A DNA stretch of 64,000 bases from a marine bacterium B5-7 (GTDB lineage Bacteria > Pseudomonadota > Gammaproteobacteria > Arenicellales > CAJQKF01). A program made the position numbers and the translations under genes. Location: positions 1 through 64,000 of the forward strand of contig BQJD01000005.1 of the NCBI GenBank assembly GCA_021604525.1, written 5' to 3'. Shown here piece by piece: positions 49,638 through 59,882 of the stretch. Numbering within the stretch: position 1 is the stretch's first letter; every line of letters starts with the position of its first letter. A model generated the notes under the pieces. The model made no database searches, had not been told where the DNA came from, and saw nothing but the letters and a program-made list of their open reading frames with translations.

Positions 49638-49665
49638 TGGAACACGCGATTAATCGCGTGTTCCA
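49638..49665. repeat. 28-bp perfect palindrome downstream of the peroxiredoxin gene
   Basis: Left arm TGGAACACGCGATT is the exact reverse complement of the right arm, with no spacer. As RNA it would be a 12-bp stem with a TTAA loop, 38 nt after the peroxiredoxin stop. Neither side has a T-run. It may be a 3' stabiliser, a weak terminator or a protein site. Confidence 0.65.
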
Positions 49666-49702
49666 CAGGCAACATGATCCTTGGTAAAAATATAAAGCGA
49701 GG

Positions 49703-50362
49703 CTACTTCGGCTGGGAAACGATGCGCAGATAGGGTTTCGGCGATTTCCAGCCATCAGGATACTTCTTGCGGGCATCTTCGTCGGATACTGCCGGCACGA
49801 TAATCACATCCTCTCCCGATTTCCAGTTCACTGGTGTGGCGACCTGGTGTTTGGCGGTCAACTGGATTGAATCAAGTACCCGCAGCACTTCGTCAAAATT
49901 ACGGCCGGTACTCATCGGATAGGTCAGCATCAATTTAATTTTCTTGTCCGGCCCGATCACATAAACCGTGCGTACCGTGGCATTGTTCGCGGCAGTCCGC
50001 CCATCGGATGTGTCGCCAGCATCCGCAGGCAACATGTCGTATGCTTTTGCGACCATTAGTTCCGGGTCACCGACCATCGGAAAATTGACCGCATTCCCCT
50101 GTGTCTCCTCAATATCTTTTGCCCATTTTGCGTGGTTGTCGACCGGATCGACGCTGAGGCCAAGTATCTTGCAGTTTCGCTTGTCGAACTCCGGTTTTAG
50201 TCCGGCCATGTAGCCCAACTCAGTTGTGCAAACCGGCGTGAAGTCCTTGGGATGAGAAAACAGAATCGCCCAACCATCGCCGATCCAGTTATGGAAATTG
50301 ATCTCTCCATGTGTGGTCTCGGCAGTAAAATTGGGGGCTTCGTCGTTGATTCTTAGTGACAT
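49703..50362 (-). CDS. 1-Cys peroxiredoxin (Prx6 type)
   Basis: 219 residues. Peroxidatic Cys45 lies in FTPVCTTELG. The long C-terminal domain with VATPVNWKSGEDVIIVPAVS is the Prx6 hallmark. There is no classical resolving cysteine. Reduces H2O2 and lipid peroxides in the cytoplasm. GGAG precedes the ATG by 8 nt. The upstream gap holds an ACCTTGTAAGGT palindrome at 50378-50389. Confidence 0.94.
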   Translation of the reverse strand: MSLRINDEAPNFTAETTHGEINFHNWIGDGWAILFSHPKDFTPVCTTELGYMAGLKPEFDKRNCKILGLSVDPVDNHAKWAKDIEETQGNAVNFPMVGDPELMVAKAYDMLPADAGDTSDGRTAANNATVRTVYVIGPDKKIKLMLTYPMSTGRNFDEVLRVLDSIQLTAKHQVATPVNWKSGEDVIIVPAVSDEDARKKYPDGWKSPKPYLRIVSQPK

Positions 50363-50585
50363 TGTAAATCTCCATTTACCTTGTAAGGTGGTGGATCAAA
50401 GCGCTGCTGAGAAATCGCTGTTTAACTTAATCCAATTGCTGGTGTAATTTGATAAACAGCATCCCGACCATCGATTAATCATGACTAATGGATGGTCGGC
50501 TCGGCGGTTCCTCATTATAGTAACGAATACTTCGCTTATTCAATTGAAACCCGTGAGATTCACGATGCTGGAATCACCTATAAAA

Positions 50586-51059
50586 TTATGGCAATGTCTT
50601 GATGACCACCATAACGTTATTTGCCTCATTGGATTCGGGAATGTTATTGCCATCGTCCACTCTACCTGTGAAACGGTATTTTCCAGGTCGCCACACCAAC
50701 GCAGGCCAGAATGCCAGGGTATGTACATAGCCTTGACCTGGTTTCAGGGCAGGTACTTTAATAACAACCTTATTCGGATAAGCGGGATTTACATAGGGTG
50801 CCATGGCAGGCGACTCGGCACAGGATCCTGGGCTAATCTTCTGGCAATGGAGTGTTGTCATCTGGGTACGGCTCGGCGCATTCCCGACATTCTTTACGGC
50901 TATTTTTGGCAGTGATGAAATATTGATCACCAGATCAGGCTGGGCTGCCGATACGATGTGTGTGGTGAGGCCGATTACCACGGCAGAAGCAATCGATACA
51001 CCGCGAATAAATCCGCGGTTTCGTGAGCGCTCTCGATAGTATTTCCTGAAATCTTTCAT
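50586..51059 (-). CDS. Secreted CARDB-like single-domain protein
   Basis: 157 residues. Basic N-terminus, hydrophobic signal (GVSIASAVVIGLTTHIVSAA), then one immunoglobulin-like CARDB domain that ends in VDDGNNIPESNEANN, the family's typical edge strand. Two cysteines (CQKISPGSC) could form a disulfide. Function unknown; perhaps an adhesion or binding module. Confidence 0.75.
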   Translation of the reverse strand: MKDFRKYYRERSRNRGFIRGVSIASAVVIGLTTHIVSAAQPDLVINISSLPKIAVKNVGNAPSRTQMTTLHCQKISPGSCAESPAMAPYVNPAYPNKVVIKVPALKPGQGYVHTLAFWPALVWRPGKYRFTGRVDDGNNIPESNEANNVMVVIKTLP

Positions 51060-51251
51060 GATGAACTCTCCGGTTAAGTGACAAGTTGATTCGGCTTAAC
51101 AGCCGATAACTGCATACCATGCGATTACCTGGCCAGTCACCGGATAAGTCGCACAGCACTACCATAAGATTCAATCAAACCATTTTTAATATTGTCTTTT
51201 GATAATTATCGATCTTGTGAAAACAAGATTTATTAATCGTTCCGTTTGCAT

Positions 51252-51623
51252 CTACGTGACAACCTGCGCGAAATGCAGCAATACACCGCTCGGGTCCCAC
51301 ACAAAGCTAACGACTGCACCATAGTCCTGCTGCCTGGGTGGTGTTGCCCGTATGCCAGGATAGTCACCACTTGCAATCAACTCCTGCACACGGCCATACC
51401 AGGCGCCGGCGTCATCCACATCAATGTACAACATGGAATTGCTGGCCCACTGTTCGACATAAAAATTCTGCAGAAAAAAACGCGCATCACCCGCTTCGAA
51501 TTCCGCCAGACTTTCAACTGCAAAGTTTTCTGTAAACCCAAGGGATGTATAAAAACGACGTGACAGCTCGAAGTCACGAGCGGGAACGAAAGGTTTGATA
51601 TCTCTTATATGCGGTGAAGTCAT
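51252..51623 (-). CDS. VOC-superfamily protein (glyoxalase/bleomycin-resistance fold)
   Basis: 123 residues, one VOC domain: SRRFYTSLGFTENF near the start and VVSFVWDPSGVLLHFAQ at the end. Metal ligands are not all obvious (His9-type residue is weak), so a binding rather than enzymatic role is possible. Its ATG overlaps the hydrolase stop (TGATG), so the two are translationally coupled. Confidence 0.85.
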   Translation of the reverse strand: MTSPHIRDIKPFVPARDFELSRRFYTSLGFTENFAVESLAEFEAGDARFFLQNFYVEQWASNSMLYIDVDDAGAWYGRVQELIASGDYPGIRATPPRQQDYGAVVSFVWDPSGVLLHFAQVVT

Positions 51624-52864
51624 CAGACATCCTTGATTTCTTCATGAGTGACTATCACAGGTTGTGACTCCAGGGTTTTATGCACAGGGCATCGATCCGC
51701 AATTTTTATCAACCGGGCACGCTGCGTATCATCCAGATCACCTTCAAGACGAATGGTGCGAGTGATTCTCTCCAGCTTGCCTTCGCGTCCTTCACAATCA
51801 CTGCAATCATCGGCATGAATGCGTTCATGTGCCAGACGTACCTCAACATCGTCGAGCGCCATATCATTGCGATTGGCATACATGCGAAGCGTCATCGAGG
51901 TACACGCACCGAGTGACATCAATAACAGATCGTAGGGCGTCGGTCCCAGGTTACTGCCACCGTAACTATTCGGCTCATCCGCAAGCATTTCGTGATCAGG
52001 ACTATACAATCCTCGCAAGAACTTCTTGTCTTTCTCGGTAACCACTATCTCTCCAGGATGGATATTCTGTGGACGTGCGGTTGTATCTTCCATCTGGCCA
52101 AGTTCGAGATAGCGACTGACCCACGCACTCATTGTTTCAGCGACATAGGCAGCATCTTGCGGACGACCTAAAAGATGATCCGCCTTGTCGAGGGAAATAA
52201 AACTCTTGGGGTGACGAGCTGCGCTGTAAATTCGCGCTGCTTCATTGATAGACACCACCGCATCCACGGGAGAGTGATACACCAGTAATGCCTTTCGTAA
52301 CTTACCGATATGTTCAGCATCGCCATGGGCACGGACATCGTCAACAAATTGTTGTTTGATAGTGAACTCGCGAATGCCGAGTTTTACACGAGCCTCGCCA
52401 TGCTCTTCAAGCACGTCCGATTGTGCTGCGAACAGATGTTCAATGTGATCGGCGGTCGCCGGCGCACCGATAGTGACCACTGCGCGAACGGATGGCAAAT
52501 CCGCCGCGACTGTCAACACCGCGGCCCCACCGAGACTATGACCGATGAGCAATTGAGGCGACTCATATTTCTCATCAAGTGCGGCGACGGCGGATTTGAT
52601 GTCTTCGATATTGGACGAAAAATTCGTATTGGAAAAATCTCCGTCACTGTTACCGAGACCGGTAAAGTCGAAACGCAAAACGGCAATACCGCGTTGTGCC
52701 AATGCCCGGCTGATACGCGACGCCGCTGCGATGTCCTTGCCACAGGTAAAGCAGTGTGCAAAAAGCGCGTAGTGTGTGACAGGCGTATTGTCGGCAGGCG
52801 TTTCCAATAGCCCTGCCAGAATGTTTCCTTCTGAATTCGGAAATTCAAACTTGATTCGCGCCAT
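51623..52864 (-). CDS. Alpha/beta-hydrolase - OsmC fusion protein
   Basis: 413 residues from the ATG at 52864 (AGGAG 6 nt upstream); the open frame to 52918 has no such site. The N-terminal half is an alpha/beta hydrolase with nucleophile Ser110 in GHSLGG. The C-terminal half is an OsmC domain with redox cysteines in SLGACTSMTLRMYA and DRCPVHKTLE, typical for organic peroxide reduction. This bifunctional architecture is common in proteobacteria, with an unclear natural substrate. Coupled to the VOC gene. Confidence 0.93.
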   Translation of the reverse strand: MARIKFEFPNSEGNILAGLLETPADNTPVTHYALFAHCFTCGKDIAAASRISRALAQRGIAVLRFDFTGLGNSDGDFSNTNFSSNIEDIKSAVAALDEKYESPQLLIGHSLGGAAVLTVAADLPSVRAVVTIGAPATADHIEHLFAAQSDVLEEHGEARVKLGIREFTIKQQFVDDVRAHGDAEHIGKLRKALLVYHSPVDAVVSINEAARIYSAARHPKSFISLDKADHLLGRPQDAAYVAETMSAWVSRYLELGQMEDTTARPQNIHPGEIVVTEKDKKFLRGLYSPDHEMLADEPNSYGGSNLGPTPYDLLLMSLGACTSMTLRMYANRNDMALDDVEVRLAHERIHADDCSDCEGREGKLERITRTIRLEGDLDDTQRARLIKIADRCPVHKTLESQPVIVTHEEIKDV

Positions 52865-52941
52865 GGAGTCTCCTGGATTATTGTCGTCTTTAAAAATATT
52901 TATAACACCGTGTCGCACGCACGAGTGCTTTCCACATCAAA

Positions 52942-53916
52942 TTACAGTACGGGTAGTGACTCGTCCACGAACAGCCATTTACGCTGTGCTTCATGACTCG
53001 AAGACAAGGACTGATGCACGACAGATTCTGTAAGATGCGGTGCAAATGCTTCTATGAAGGCATAGTGGTATCGCTTCAAGAAAAATCCACGGCGGATGCC
53101 TATTTTGGTGATACCACGCTCGAACAGACGACTCGCATCTACACGTACCAGCCCGCGATCGACCTCCTCATCAAATGCAACATGGGCGATGATGCCGATG
53201 CCAAGCCCCAGCTTGATATACGTTTTTATTACATCTGCATCGGTTGCTGAAAAAACGACACGTGGGGTCAGCCCCGCTTCGCTGAAAGCGCGATCAAGCT
53301 GTGACCGCCCCGTAAATCCGAACACATAGGTTAGCAAGGGATATTCAGCCACCTGTTCAAGTTTGTTGAGTGTCGCATTTTCAAGTGGATGCCCAACCGG
53401 CACCACCACGCACCGGTTCCACTGATAACACGGCATCATGACAAACTCGTCAAACAACTCCATGCCCTCGGTTGCAATAGCGAGATCGACACGGGCATTT
53501 TTCAGCATGTCGGCGATTTGCGCCGGGGATCCCTGATGCAAATGCACCTGAACTTCCGGATATTTTTCACGGAAACGTTGGATGACGCTTGGCAGCACGT
53601 AACGCGCCTGTGTTTGGGTTGTAGCAATGCCTAACACCCCACGATCAGGCTGGCGTTCCTCCTGGGCCTCGGCACGAATTGACTGAATCTCATCGAGAAT
53701 TCGATCCACACGCTGAAACACCCGTTCACCCGCCGTGGTAATACGTGCCAGATGCTTGCCGGCGCGTTCGAATATCTCCACGCCAAGCTCTTCTTCCAGC
53801 GCCTTGACCTGTCTACTGATACCCGGCTGAGAGGTATGCAGCAACTCGGCCGCCTGACTGATGTTCAGATTCGAAGCTCGAATGGCCTTCAGGTAGCGTA
53901 ATTGTTGCAGATTCAT
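52942..53916 (-). CDS. cysB: CysB-family LysR regulator
   Basis: 324 residues. HTH at 18-45 (ISQAAELLHTSQPGISRQVK). Thr100, Thr102 and Gln103 in IATTQTQARY coincide with the sulfate/N-acetylserine-binding residues of CysB. Controls sulfur assimilation genes in relatives. Divergent from the DsrC-like gene; the 102-nt gap is AT-rich and probably holds both promoters. Confidence 0.93.
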   Translation of the reverse strand: MNLQQLRYLKAIRASNLNISQAAELLHTSQPGISRQVKALEEELGVEIFERAGKHLARITTAGERVFQRVDRILDEIQSIRAEAQEERQPDRGVLGIATTQTQARYVLPSVIQRFREKYPEVQVHLHQGSPAQIADMLKNARVDLAIATEGMELFDEFVMMPCYQWNRCVVVPVGHPLENATLNKLEQVAEYPLLTYVFGFTGRSQLDRAFSEAGLTPRVVFSATDADVIKTYIKLGLGIGIIAHVAFDEEVDRGLVRVDASRLFERGITKIGIRRGFFLKRYHYAFIEAFAPHLTESVVHQSLSSSHEAQRKWLFVDESLPVL

Positions 53917-54018
53917 ATATTACCTGTAGTTATTTACTTAATAATAATCATTCTTTCACAACATAATAGAAATCGCTAGAGTACATCTACCCAAAACCCG
54001 AACCTATGGATTTATTCC

Positions 54019-54402
54019 ATGAATCTCGCCATCAATACCTCACACCCTTTAACTTATGTTGAGGGAGTCGATCGCCAGCAGACTGATGAGCCTGTTAACG
54101 ATGCGATTATCTTTGACGAAGACGGTTTCCTTGTGGAAACAACCCGCTGGGACGCGGATCTGGCGAGGACTATTGCCGGTCAGGAAGGCATCGTTAAATT
54201 GGGATACGAGCATTGGAAGATTCTGCATTTCGTCCGTGATTACTTCGAGCAATTCGGCGCAGTACCGTTGATGCGCCGGGTCTGCCGGGACAATCGCGTC
54301 AGAAAGGAAGAGATCAAGCGTTTATTCGCAAGCTGTCGTAGTGTCTGGCGAATCGCCGGCCTGCCGCATCCCGGTGAAGAAGCCAAGACGTATATGAACT
54401 AA
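54019..54402 (+). CDS. DsrC/TusE-family protein lacking the C-terminal cysteine
   Basis: 127 residues. The DsrC fold is recognisable: FDEDGFLVETTRWDADLA, GYEHWKILHFVRDYFEQFG and a final WRIAGLPHPG. True DsrC and TusE end in GLPKPTGCV-like tails with a penultimate Cys; here the tail is GEEAKTYMN with no Cys. A Cys remains in SCRSVW, near the DsrC CysB position. Sulfur transfer through the arm is therefore unlikely, and a regulatory role is possible. Followed by a strong terminator; divergent from cysB. Confidence 0.88.
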   Translation: MNLAINTSHPLTYVEGVDRQQTDEPVNDAIIFDEDGFLVETTRWDADLARTIAGQEGIVKLGYEHWKILHFVRDYFEQFGAVPLMRRVCRDNRVRKEEIKRLFASCRSVWRIAGLPHPGEEAKTYMN

Positions 54403-54460
54403 CAGTTCAAGGTTAGTGACTGTAAAGCTTTCATTATGAAAGTGACGTGATTCAAACTTA

Positions 54461-54488
54461 AAAAGGTCCGTAAAATGCGGGCCTTTTT
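54461..54488 (+). terminator. Rho-independent terminator of the DsrC-like gene
   Basis: AAAAGGTCCG and CGGGCCTTTTT form a stem with one G-T pair and a 7-nt loop, ending in five T, 60 nt after the stop. Confidence 0.9.
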
Positions 54489-54654
54489 AACAGAAAAAAT
54501 TGGTGGCAAGATTTATTGGCAAGTTCTGGCGTGTCATGAACGTCGCAAATCATTGATTCACACTATTACACAACCATCCCTTACCATTCGGCTTTCCACG
54601 TACACTTCACAGTTAAAGCAGTAATAAATTTTCCAATTGGTTCGCGCGGTAAAG

Positions 54655-57600
54655 CTAAGATTCAACGGGTGATTCTTCTACGGCTTTCGACATCGCGCTG
54701 TGGTCGCGTGCCAGCAGCACATAAAATGCCGGCAGTACGAATAATGTAAACAAGGTGCCAATGCCAAGACCCGAGGCGATTGTCAGACCGATGTGAAAAC
54801 GGCTGACCGCACCCGGACCTGCGGCTGTCAACAATGGAACCATGGCAACGATCAGTGCGACTGTGGTCATGAAAATCGGTCGCAACCGTATCGATGCCGC
54901 TTCAAGGACCGCATCGAGCCGGGACATGCCTTTTTCAATCTGCTGCTTGTTGGCAAATTCGACGATAAGGATACCGTTCTTGGCAACGACGCCAATCAGG
55001 GTAATCAGACCCACCTGGGTATATATATTCACCGACGCAAAACCGGTGGTAATAAAGGCCATGGCACCAGCGATGGACATCGGCACCGATACCAGAATGA
55101 TGGCTGGATCGCGCCAGCTTTCAAACTGCGCGGCAAGCACCAGGTAAATCACCATCAACGACAGGAAAAATGTCAGTATGAGTGCCGAGCCTTGTTGCTT
55201 GAATTGGCGCGAGGCACCGATATAGTCGACACCATACTCATTCGGCAGAATATCGGCAGCGAGTTTTTCGAGTACACCGATTCCATCCCCAAGGGTTACA
55301 CCCGGCGCCATGACGCCGGCAATGGTAATGGCATTGAGCTGCTGGAACTGTGTCCGTTTGGATGGTTCGATATAATTCTCGAAAGTGACGAGATTCGCCA
55401 TGGGCACAAGCTTTCCGTTACCGGCCCGAAGGTAATAGTTTTTCAGCATATCGGTATCGAGCCGAAACTTGCGGTCAACCTGAGGAATAACTTTATAACT
55501 GCGACCTTCAAGACTGAAACGATTCACCTCGCCGCCGCCCAGCATACGGGCGATATTCTTGCCGACATCGCGCATGCTGATACCGAGATCGCCGGCGCGA
55601 TCCCTGTCAACCACTATACGGGTCACTGGTCGATCATAGTTCACCGATTTTTGCAGGAAAATAAAACTGCCGCTGCCCAGCGCTGCACCGAGCAACTCAC
55701 TGGCTTTCTGATCGAGTTCTTCAAAAGGTGCGCCGGTTACTATCACGAATTGAACAGGTAGACCACCCGACGAACCGGGCAAACTGGGTCTCGGAAAGGC
55801 GGCCGTCTGAAACCCGGCCACCTGTGACAAGGTGCCCTGCAACGGACCGATGGTCTCGAACTGGGATTCTTCGCGCTGGGTGAAATTCGCCATCTTGTAA
55901 CCACCAAACACCGTGTTGCCACCCCGACCGATAATCATGAATGTTTCATGATAGCTGGGTAGCTTTTCCATACGTTCCTGCATTTCCCTTGAATAGGTTT
56001 CAAGGTAATCGAAGGTTGCGGTTTGCGGTGCAGTCCCCTGGAAAAAGATGATGCCCTGATCTTCAGTGGGCGCAAGTTCGTTTTGTGAGGTGATGAACAT
56101 GAACCAGATCGACACCAGCACTGCGATTGCAAATACGACCGTCACCGACACGGTTTGCAGGGATCGCGCCAACAAGGATTTGTACCCCCGCGCGAGATTG
56201 TCGAATATCTTCTCGACCAGATGCTCGAAGCGGCCACCACCACCTGCGGGTTTGAGCACCCGTGAGCACAGCATCGGCGACAGGGTCAGTGCGACAATGC
56301 CCGACACCACGACCGCCCCGGCCAGCGTAAAAGCAAACTCGGTGAACAAAGTACCTACCAGACCGCCCATGAAGCCGATGGGTGCATAAACGGCTACCAG
56401 GGTGGTAGTCATTGCGATAATGGGAACCGCGAGTTCACGCGCCCCCATCAAGGACGCTTCGATGCGTGTACGTCCTTCCTCAATATGTCGGTGTATGTTC
56501 TCCACCACGATAATGGCGTCGTCCACGACCAGCCCGATGGCCAGCACCATCGACAACAGGGTCAGAAGATTCAACGAATAGCCGAGCAGCAGCATGATAA
56601 ACGCCGCGCCGATGAGTGATAAAGGCACCGTCACAGCCGGAATAATCGCGGCGCGAACAGAGCCAAGACACAGGTAGATCACCAGCAGCACGATCAGCAC
56701 CGCTTCGATGATGGTGGTGTAGACCTCTGTGATCGAATCCTCTATGAACTCACTGGCATCGTAGGGCAATACCAGTTTGAGGTCGCTTGGCAGTTGGCCG
56801 CGCAGTTCAGGCAATATATCTCGCACCGCGCGCGCCACGCTTAACGGGTTTGCGCCGGGCGCCTGCTCTACGGCAATAAATGAAGCTGGGACACCCTTGT
56901 ACCAGGCAGCGGTATCGTATTCCTGTGCATCCAGTTCAACTTCAGCTATGTCCTCAAGTCGTACCAGCGTCTCATCACCTGTCTTGATTACAAGCTTGCG
57001 GAAATCCGCCTCGCTGGCAATATCGGTATTCGCCGTCAGGTTGATGGAAACGTACTTGTCCTTGGTACGACCGACACCGGCAAGATAATTGTTTGCCCGC
57101 AGCGTATCCGCAACTTCATCAGCGGTGACATCCAGAGCGGCCATTCGTCTCGGATCAAGCCAGATGCGCAGCGCATACGGCTTACCAAAGATACGCGCCT
57201 TGGCAACACCCGGCAGCGCCTGCACCTTGGGTTGTATTACCCGGGTGAGGAAGTCGGTAATACCTGGCACCGGCATGGTGTCGCTGTAAAACGCGATATA
57301 CATGAGCGCAGTGGAGTCTCCGGTCTGCGACTCGATCACCGGGTCATTGGCATCCGCCGGCAACACGTTGCGTTGGCTGGCGACTTTCGCCTGTATCTCT
57401 GCAACCGCTGCGTTGGAGTCGTAGTTCAACTCCATATGGGCTTCTATTGTGGACTGACCCTGGGAACTGGTGGAGGTCAGGAAATCGATTCCGTTCGCTT
57501 CGGCGATAGCCTGCTGTAGCGGTGTGGTAATAAACCCCTGAACCAGGTCGCTGCCGGCGCCTGAATAGGAAGTAGTGACCGTGACCACCGTGTTACGGGT

Positions 57601-57717
57601 TTCCGGGTATTGTCGCACCTCCAATAACGCAATAGAGCGAAGTCCAAGCAGGAGGATCAGTAAACTGACGACCGAGGCAAGTACCGGTCTATGGATAAAA
57701 ATGTCGGTAAATTTCAT
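54655..57717 (-). CDS. RND efflux pump inner-membrane subunit
   Basis: 1020 residues, HAE-1 type (AcrB/MexF). Twelve membrane segments in two halves with large periplasmic loops. The proton-relay aspartates lie in [19 protein letters not shown]. Exports drugs or other amphiphiles out of the cell using protons. 10 nt after the adaptor gene. No outer-membrane TolC-like gene is in the window, so a shared one must be used. Confidence 0.95.
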   Translation of the reverse strand: MKFTDIFIHRPVLASVVSLLILLLGLRSIALLEVRQYPETRNTVVTVTTSYSGAGSDLVQGFITTPLQQAIAEANGIDFLTSTSSQGQSTIEAHMELNYDSNAAVAEIQAKVASQRNVLPADANDPVIESQTGDSTALMYIAFYSDTMPVPGITDFLTRVIQPKVQALPGVAKARIFGKPYALRIWLDPRRMAALDVTADEVADTLRANNYLAGVGRTKDKYVSINLTANTDIASEADFRKLVIKTGDETLVRLEDIAEVELDAQEYDTAAWYKGVPASFIAVEQAPGANPLSVARAVRDILPELRGQLPSDLKLVLPYDASEFIEDSITEVYTTIIEAVLIVLLVIYLCLGSVRAAIIPAVTVPLSLIGAAFIMLLLGYSLNLLTLLSMVLAIGLVVDDAIIVVENIHRHIEEGRTRIEASLMGARELAVPIIAMTTTLVAVYAPIGFMGGLVGTLFTEFAFTLAGAVVVSGIVALTLSPMLCSRVLKPAGGGGRFEHLVEKIFDNLARGYKSLLARSLQTVSVTVVFAIAVLVSIWFMFITSQNELAPTEDQGIIFFQGTAPQTATFDYLETYSREMQERMEKLPSYHETFMIIGRGGNTVFGGYKMANFTQREESQFETIGPLQGTLSQVAGFQTAAFPRPSLPGSSGGLPVQFVIVTGAPFEELDQKASELLGAALGSGSFIFLQKSVNYDRPVTRIVVDRDRAGDLGISMRDVGKNIARMLGGGEVNRFSLEGRSYKVIPQVDRKFRLDTDMLKNYYLRAGNGKLVPMANLVTFENYIEPSKRTQFQQLNAITIAGVMAPGVTLGDGIGVLEKLAADILPNEYGVDYIGASRQFKQQGSALILTFFLSLMVIYLVLAAQFESWRDPAIILVSVPMSIAGAMAFITTGFASVNIYTQVGLITLIGVVAKNGILIVEFANKQQIEKGMSRLDAVLEAASIRLRPIFMTTVALIVAMVPLLTAAGPGAVSRFHIGLTIASGLGIGTLFTLFVLPAFYVLLARDHSAMSKAVEESPVES

Positions 57718-57727
57718 GAACTGACTA

Positions 57728-58837
57728 CTACTGCCTGCTGATGTCGGCGTCGTCGAGTTGAACCGACTCGTCGATGGCTACGTTCTGCCCTTCGCGCAAT
57801 TTCACTAATCCGGCACGAACCACCTTCTGCCCGGGCTCAAGACCTTCGCGCACTTCGATACGACCTTCGCGGACCACACCAACCTTGACCTGTTGGCGAG
57901 AGACAGTCAGGGCGTCACCTTCACCTGATTTAATGACGAAAACGTAGTCACCATAGGTATTGAAGGCGATTGCCGTACGCGGCACGGTAAGCACTTGTCG
58001 CAAATCAGGGCTCAATGTATTCACCTCGGCAAACATGCCGGGTGTCAGTGCGTTATCTGCGTTCTTGACCGTAGCCCGAACCCGAACACTGCGAGTGCCC
58101 TCGTCTATCCCCGAGTCGATAGCCGTGATGGTGCCGTTAAACTCCCGATCAGGATAGGCAGGTACTTTCAAGGATATTTTCTGTCCTTCACTGACATTAC
58201 TGAACTCGCGCTCAGGCACAGAGTAGTCGACGAAGATCGGATTAAGTGTACGCAGCTGCACGATGTCATCACCGGGGGACAGGTATTCACCAATATCGAC
58301 TATTCGTAGCCCGAGTACGCCATCGAACGGCGCACGTATGGTTTTCTTCGCAAGTCGTGCCCGCTGTTCCTTCACCCTCGCCTGGATACCTTCGTAGCGA
58401 AATCGTGTTTCATCTACTTCGGACTGGGAGATGGCTCGACGCGGCGCCAGTTCCGAAGCCCGCACAAACTGGGTACGAGCAAGTTCCTGGTCAGCAATCA
58501 GACCATTCAAAGCAGCCCGATCGACTGCGTCATCCAGCTGCACCAGCACATCATCTGTCTTGACTTGCTGGCCGGATTCAAATTCAAAGGCGCGCACTGT
58601 GCCAGCCACTTCCGTCGTCACCGCGATCCCGTTGATTGCCTTTAAACTGCCAATTGACTGAATGGAAGGACGCCAGTCGTCGACTCGCACCTCGGTAGCG
58701 GCGATTGTCGCTGGTGGCGGCGGCGATGACTGCATCGCAGCCATTTGCTGCCACTGCTTTGTCTTCAAGAAGTAGATCCCACCGAAGATAAGCACAAGCA
58801 GGACGAGCACAAGAAAAAAACGAAAGACTAGGCGCAT
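57728..58837 (-). CDS. RND periplasmic adaptor subunit
   Basis: 369 residues. N-terminal membrane anchor ([19 protein letters not shown]), a short alpha hairpin, lipoyl-like halves ([37 protein letters not shown]) and beta-barrel and membrane-proximal domains. Bridges the RND pump and an outer-membrane channel. A 7-bp dyad lies 57-74 nt before the start. Confidence 0.94.
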   Translation of the reverse strand: MRLVFRFFLVLVLLVLIFGGIYFLKTKQWQQMAAMQSSPPPPATIAATEVRVDDWRPSIQSIGSLKAINGIAVTTEVAGTVRAFEFESGQQVKTDDVLVQLDDAVDRAALNGLIADQELARTQFVRASELAPRRAISQSEVDETRFRYEGIQARVKEQRARLAKKTIRAPFDGVLGLRIVDIGEYLSPGDDIVQLRTLNPIFVDYSVPEREFSNVSEGQKISLKVPAYPDREFNGTITAIDSGIDEGTRSVRVRATVKNADNALTPGMFAEVNTLSPDLRQVLTVPRTAIAFNTYGDYVFVIKSGEGDALTVSRQQVKVGVVREGRIEVREGLEPGQKVVRAGLVKLREGQNVAIDESVQLDDADISRQ

Positions 58838-58893
58838 ACCGGCAATACCTGAACTAAAACGAGTTGATGGTACGCGCGCCTTGAGGCCGGGTT

Positions 58894-58911
58894 ATCCGAT
58901 GGGAATCGGAT
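58894..58911. promoter_or_regulatory. Operator-like dyad upstream of the RND operon
   Basis: ATCCGAT-GGGA-ATCGGAT, perfect 7-bp arms, 57 nt before the adaptor start. Pumps of this class usually have local repressors, but none is encoded nearby. Confidence 0.4.
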
Positions 58912-59028
58912 CCAGTTGGTGATCCTGTTGGCTGGTCGCGTACACGACCAAGAAGATGAAGAGTTTATCCGGGTATTTTACAGTCATGACGATACTCAGT
59001 CGACCAAATAAAACAGCATTTCACGTCG

Positions 59029-59063
59029 GACATAAAACCCTGTTTAAGACATGGTTTTATGTC
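59029..59063. repeat. Long inverted repeat in a gene-free stretch
   Basis: GACATAAAACC and GGTTTTATGTC are perfect 11-bp arms with a 13-nt loop. No T-run follows on either strand. It lies in the gene-free stretch 58838-59369, where apart from this repeat and the dyad at 58894-58911 nothing else was recognised. Confidence 0.6.
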
Positions 59064-59369
59064 GATGCTTATTGTATTGGAGTAAATTGATTACTGCTGC
59101 CCATCCGGGCCGGCATCACTGAATCCGGCAAACCGACATCGCCATGAAACCAGGTTATCTGACTCACTGTCCAGATACGATATTCGGGTACAACTTGTGA
59201 CGGATCATCCAGTGAATGTCACCACTGCCACCAATGCTGAAACCAGCCAAAGTTGTGATGGGCCTGCTGGCCGATTGTTCCAAGATGAACACGCGGTATG
59301 CGGCAGGTTGCAGAGCATGAACCTTTGTTGGCGATTCAGTCGGCTTCTTGACGAGGATCGGATCGGGGA

Positions 59370-59666
59370 TTACTCAAACAATTTTTCCCGTGAACTCTCC
59401 TCCCCGACCAACAATCCAAGTCCTTCTGGCGAAGGACGATTGCAGGGTGTTGCATCGACTTGTTGTGCCGTATCAATCATGGCTGGAGAAAAATAGACTT
59501 TCAAATCGCAGTGAAGCTGACCCTCCGATTCATGACGCATGAAAACTGCTTTAGCCGCAGACGCGTCAGAACCGGAGCAGGCGGCACTTGCAAGTGAACG
59601 GATATAATCGAGTTCGTCCTGTGCCAGCATGGCATCACCAAGATTGGATACAAACCACGTTTTCAT
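59370..59666 (-). CDS. Small hypothetical protein
   Basis: 98 residues, MKTWFVSNLGDAMLAQDELD at the start. No signal peptide or membrane helix; three cysteines (SAACSGS, LHCDLK, TPCNRP) and a hydrophobic, strand-like middle (LHCDLKVYFSPAMI). It reads as a folded cytoplasmic protein rather than a noise frame. Family not identified. Its ATG overlaps the stop of a possible 16-codon ORF (ATGA). It lies 217 nt after the ANK/2OG/GT/PqqD gene on the same strand. Confidence 0.55.
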   Translation of the reverse strand: MKTWFVSNLGDAMLAQDELDYIRSLASAACSGSDASAAKAVFMRHESEGQLHCDLKVYFSPAMIDTAQQVDATPCNRPSPEGLGLLVGEESSREKLFE

Positions 59667-59713
59667 TGTGTCTTAATTTTGTAATTTGGTGTTGTCTGGT
59701 GATCTTCTGCCAT
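59663..59713 (-). CDS. Possible 16-codon ORF coupled to the small hypothetical gene
   Basis: MAEDHQTTPNYKIKTQ, with AAGGTG 5 nt before the ATG and a stop overlapping the next start as ATGA. Too short for any homology statement; it could be a leader peptide, a coupling device or chance. Confidence 0.22.
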   Translation of the reverse strand: MAEDHQTTPNYKIKTQ

Positions 59714-59882
59714 TTTTTCACCTTCAGGGAATATACCTTGACCCTGTTCAAGCTGAGCGAAGGCTGTCGGGACAAGGCAAGGCAAACGGGAGTGAAGACG
59801 CGCAGTTTTCATGGGTAAAGAGCATTTGAGCGAGCATGTAATAACACCGTATGGGTGGGTTGCAGCCAGTTTGAGCCAGGTT

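Noticed and set aside
53937..53955. Second Fur-box-like sequence between cysB and the DsrC-like gene
   Set aside because: 14 of 19 matches, but in a very AT-rich stretch where chance matches are likely, and neither gene is an expected Fur target.
54793..55761. 322-codon plus-strand frame inside the RND pump gene
   Set aside because: Fully antisense to a conserved transporter; composition (His/Arg/Gly/Asn rich) is typical of a shadow frame.
59197..59496. 99-codon plus-strand frame
   Set aside because: Overlaps antisense to the better-supported small gene at 59370-59666 and has no signal of coding function.
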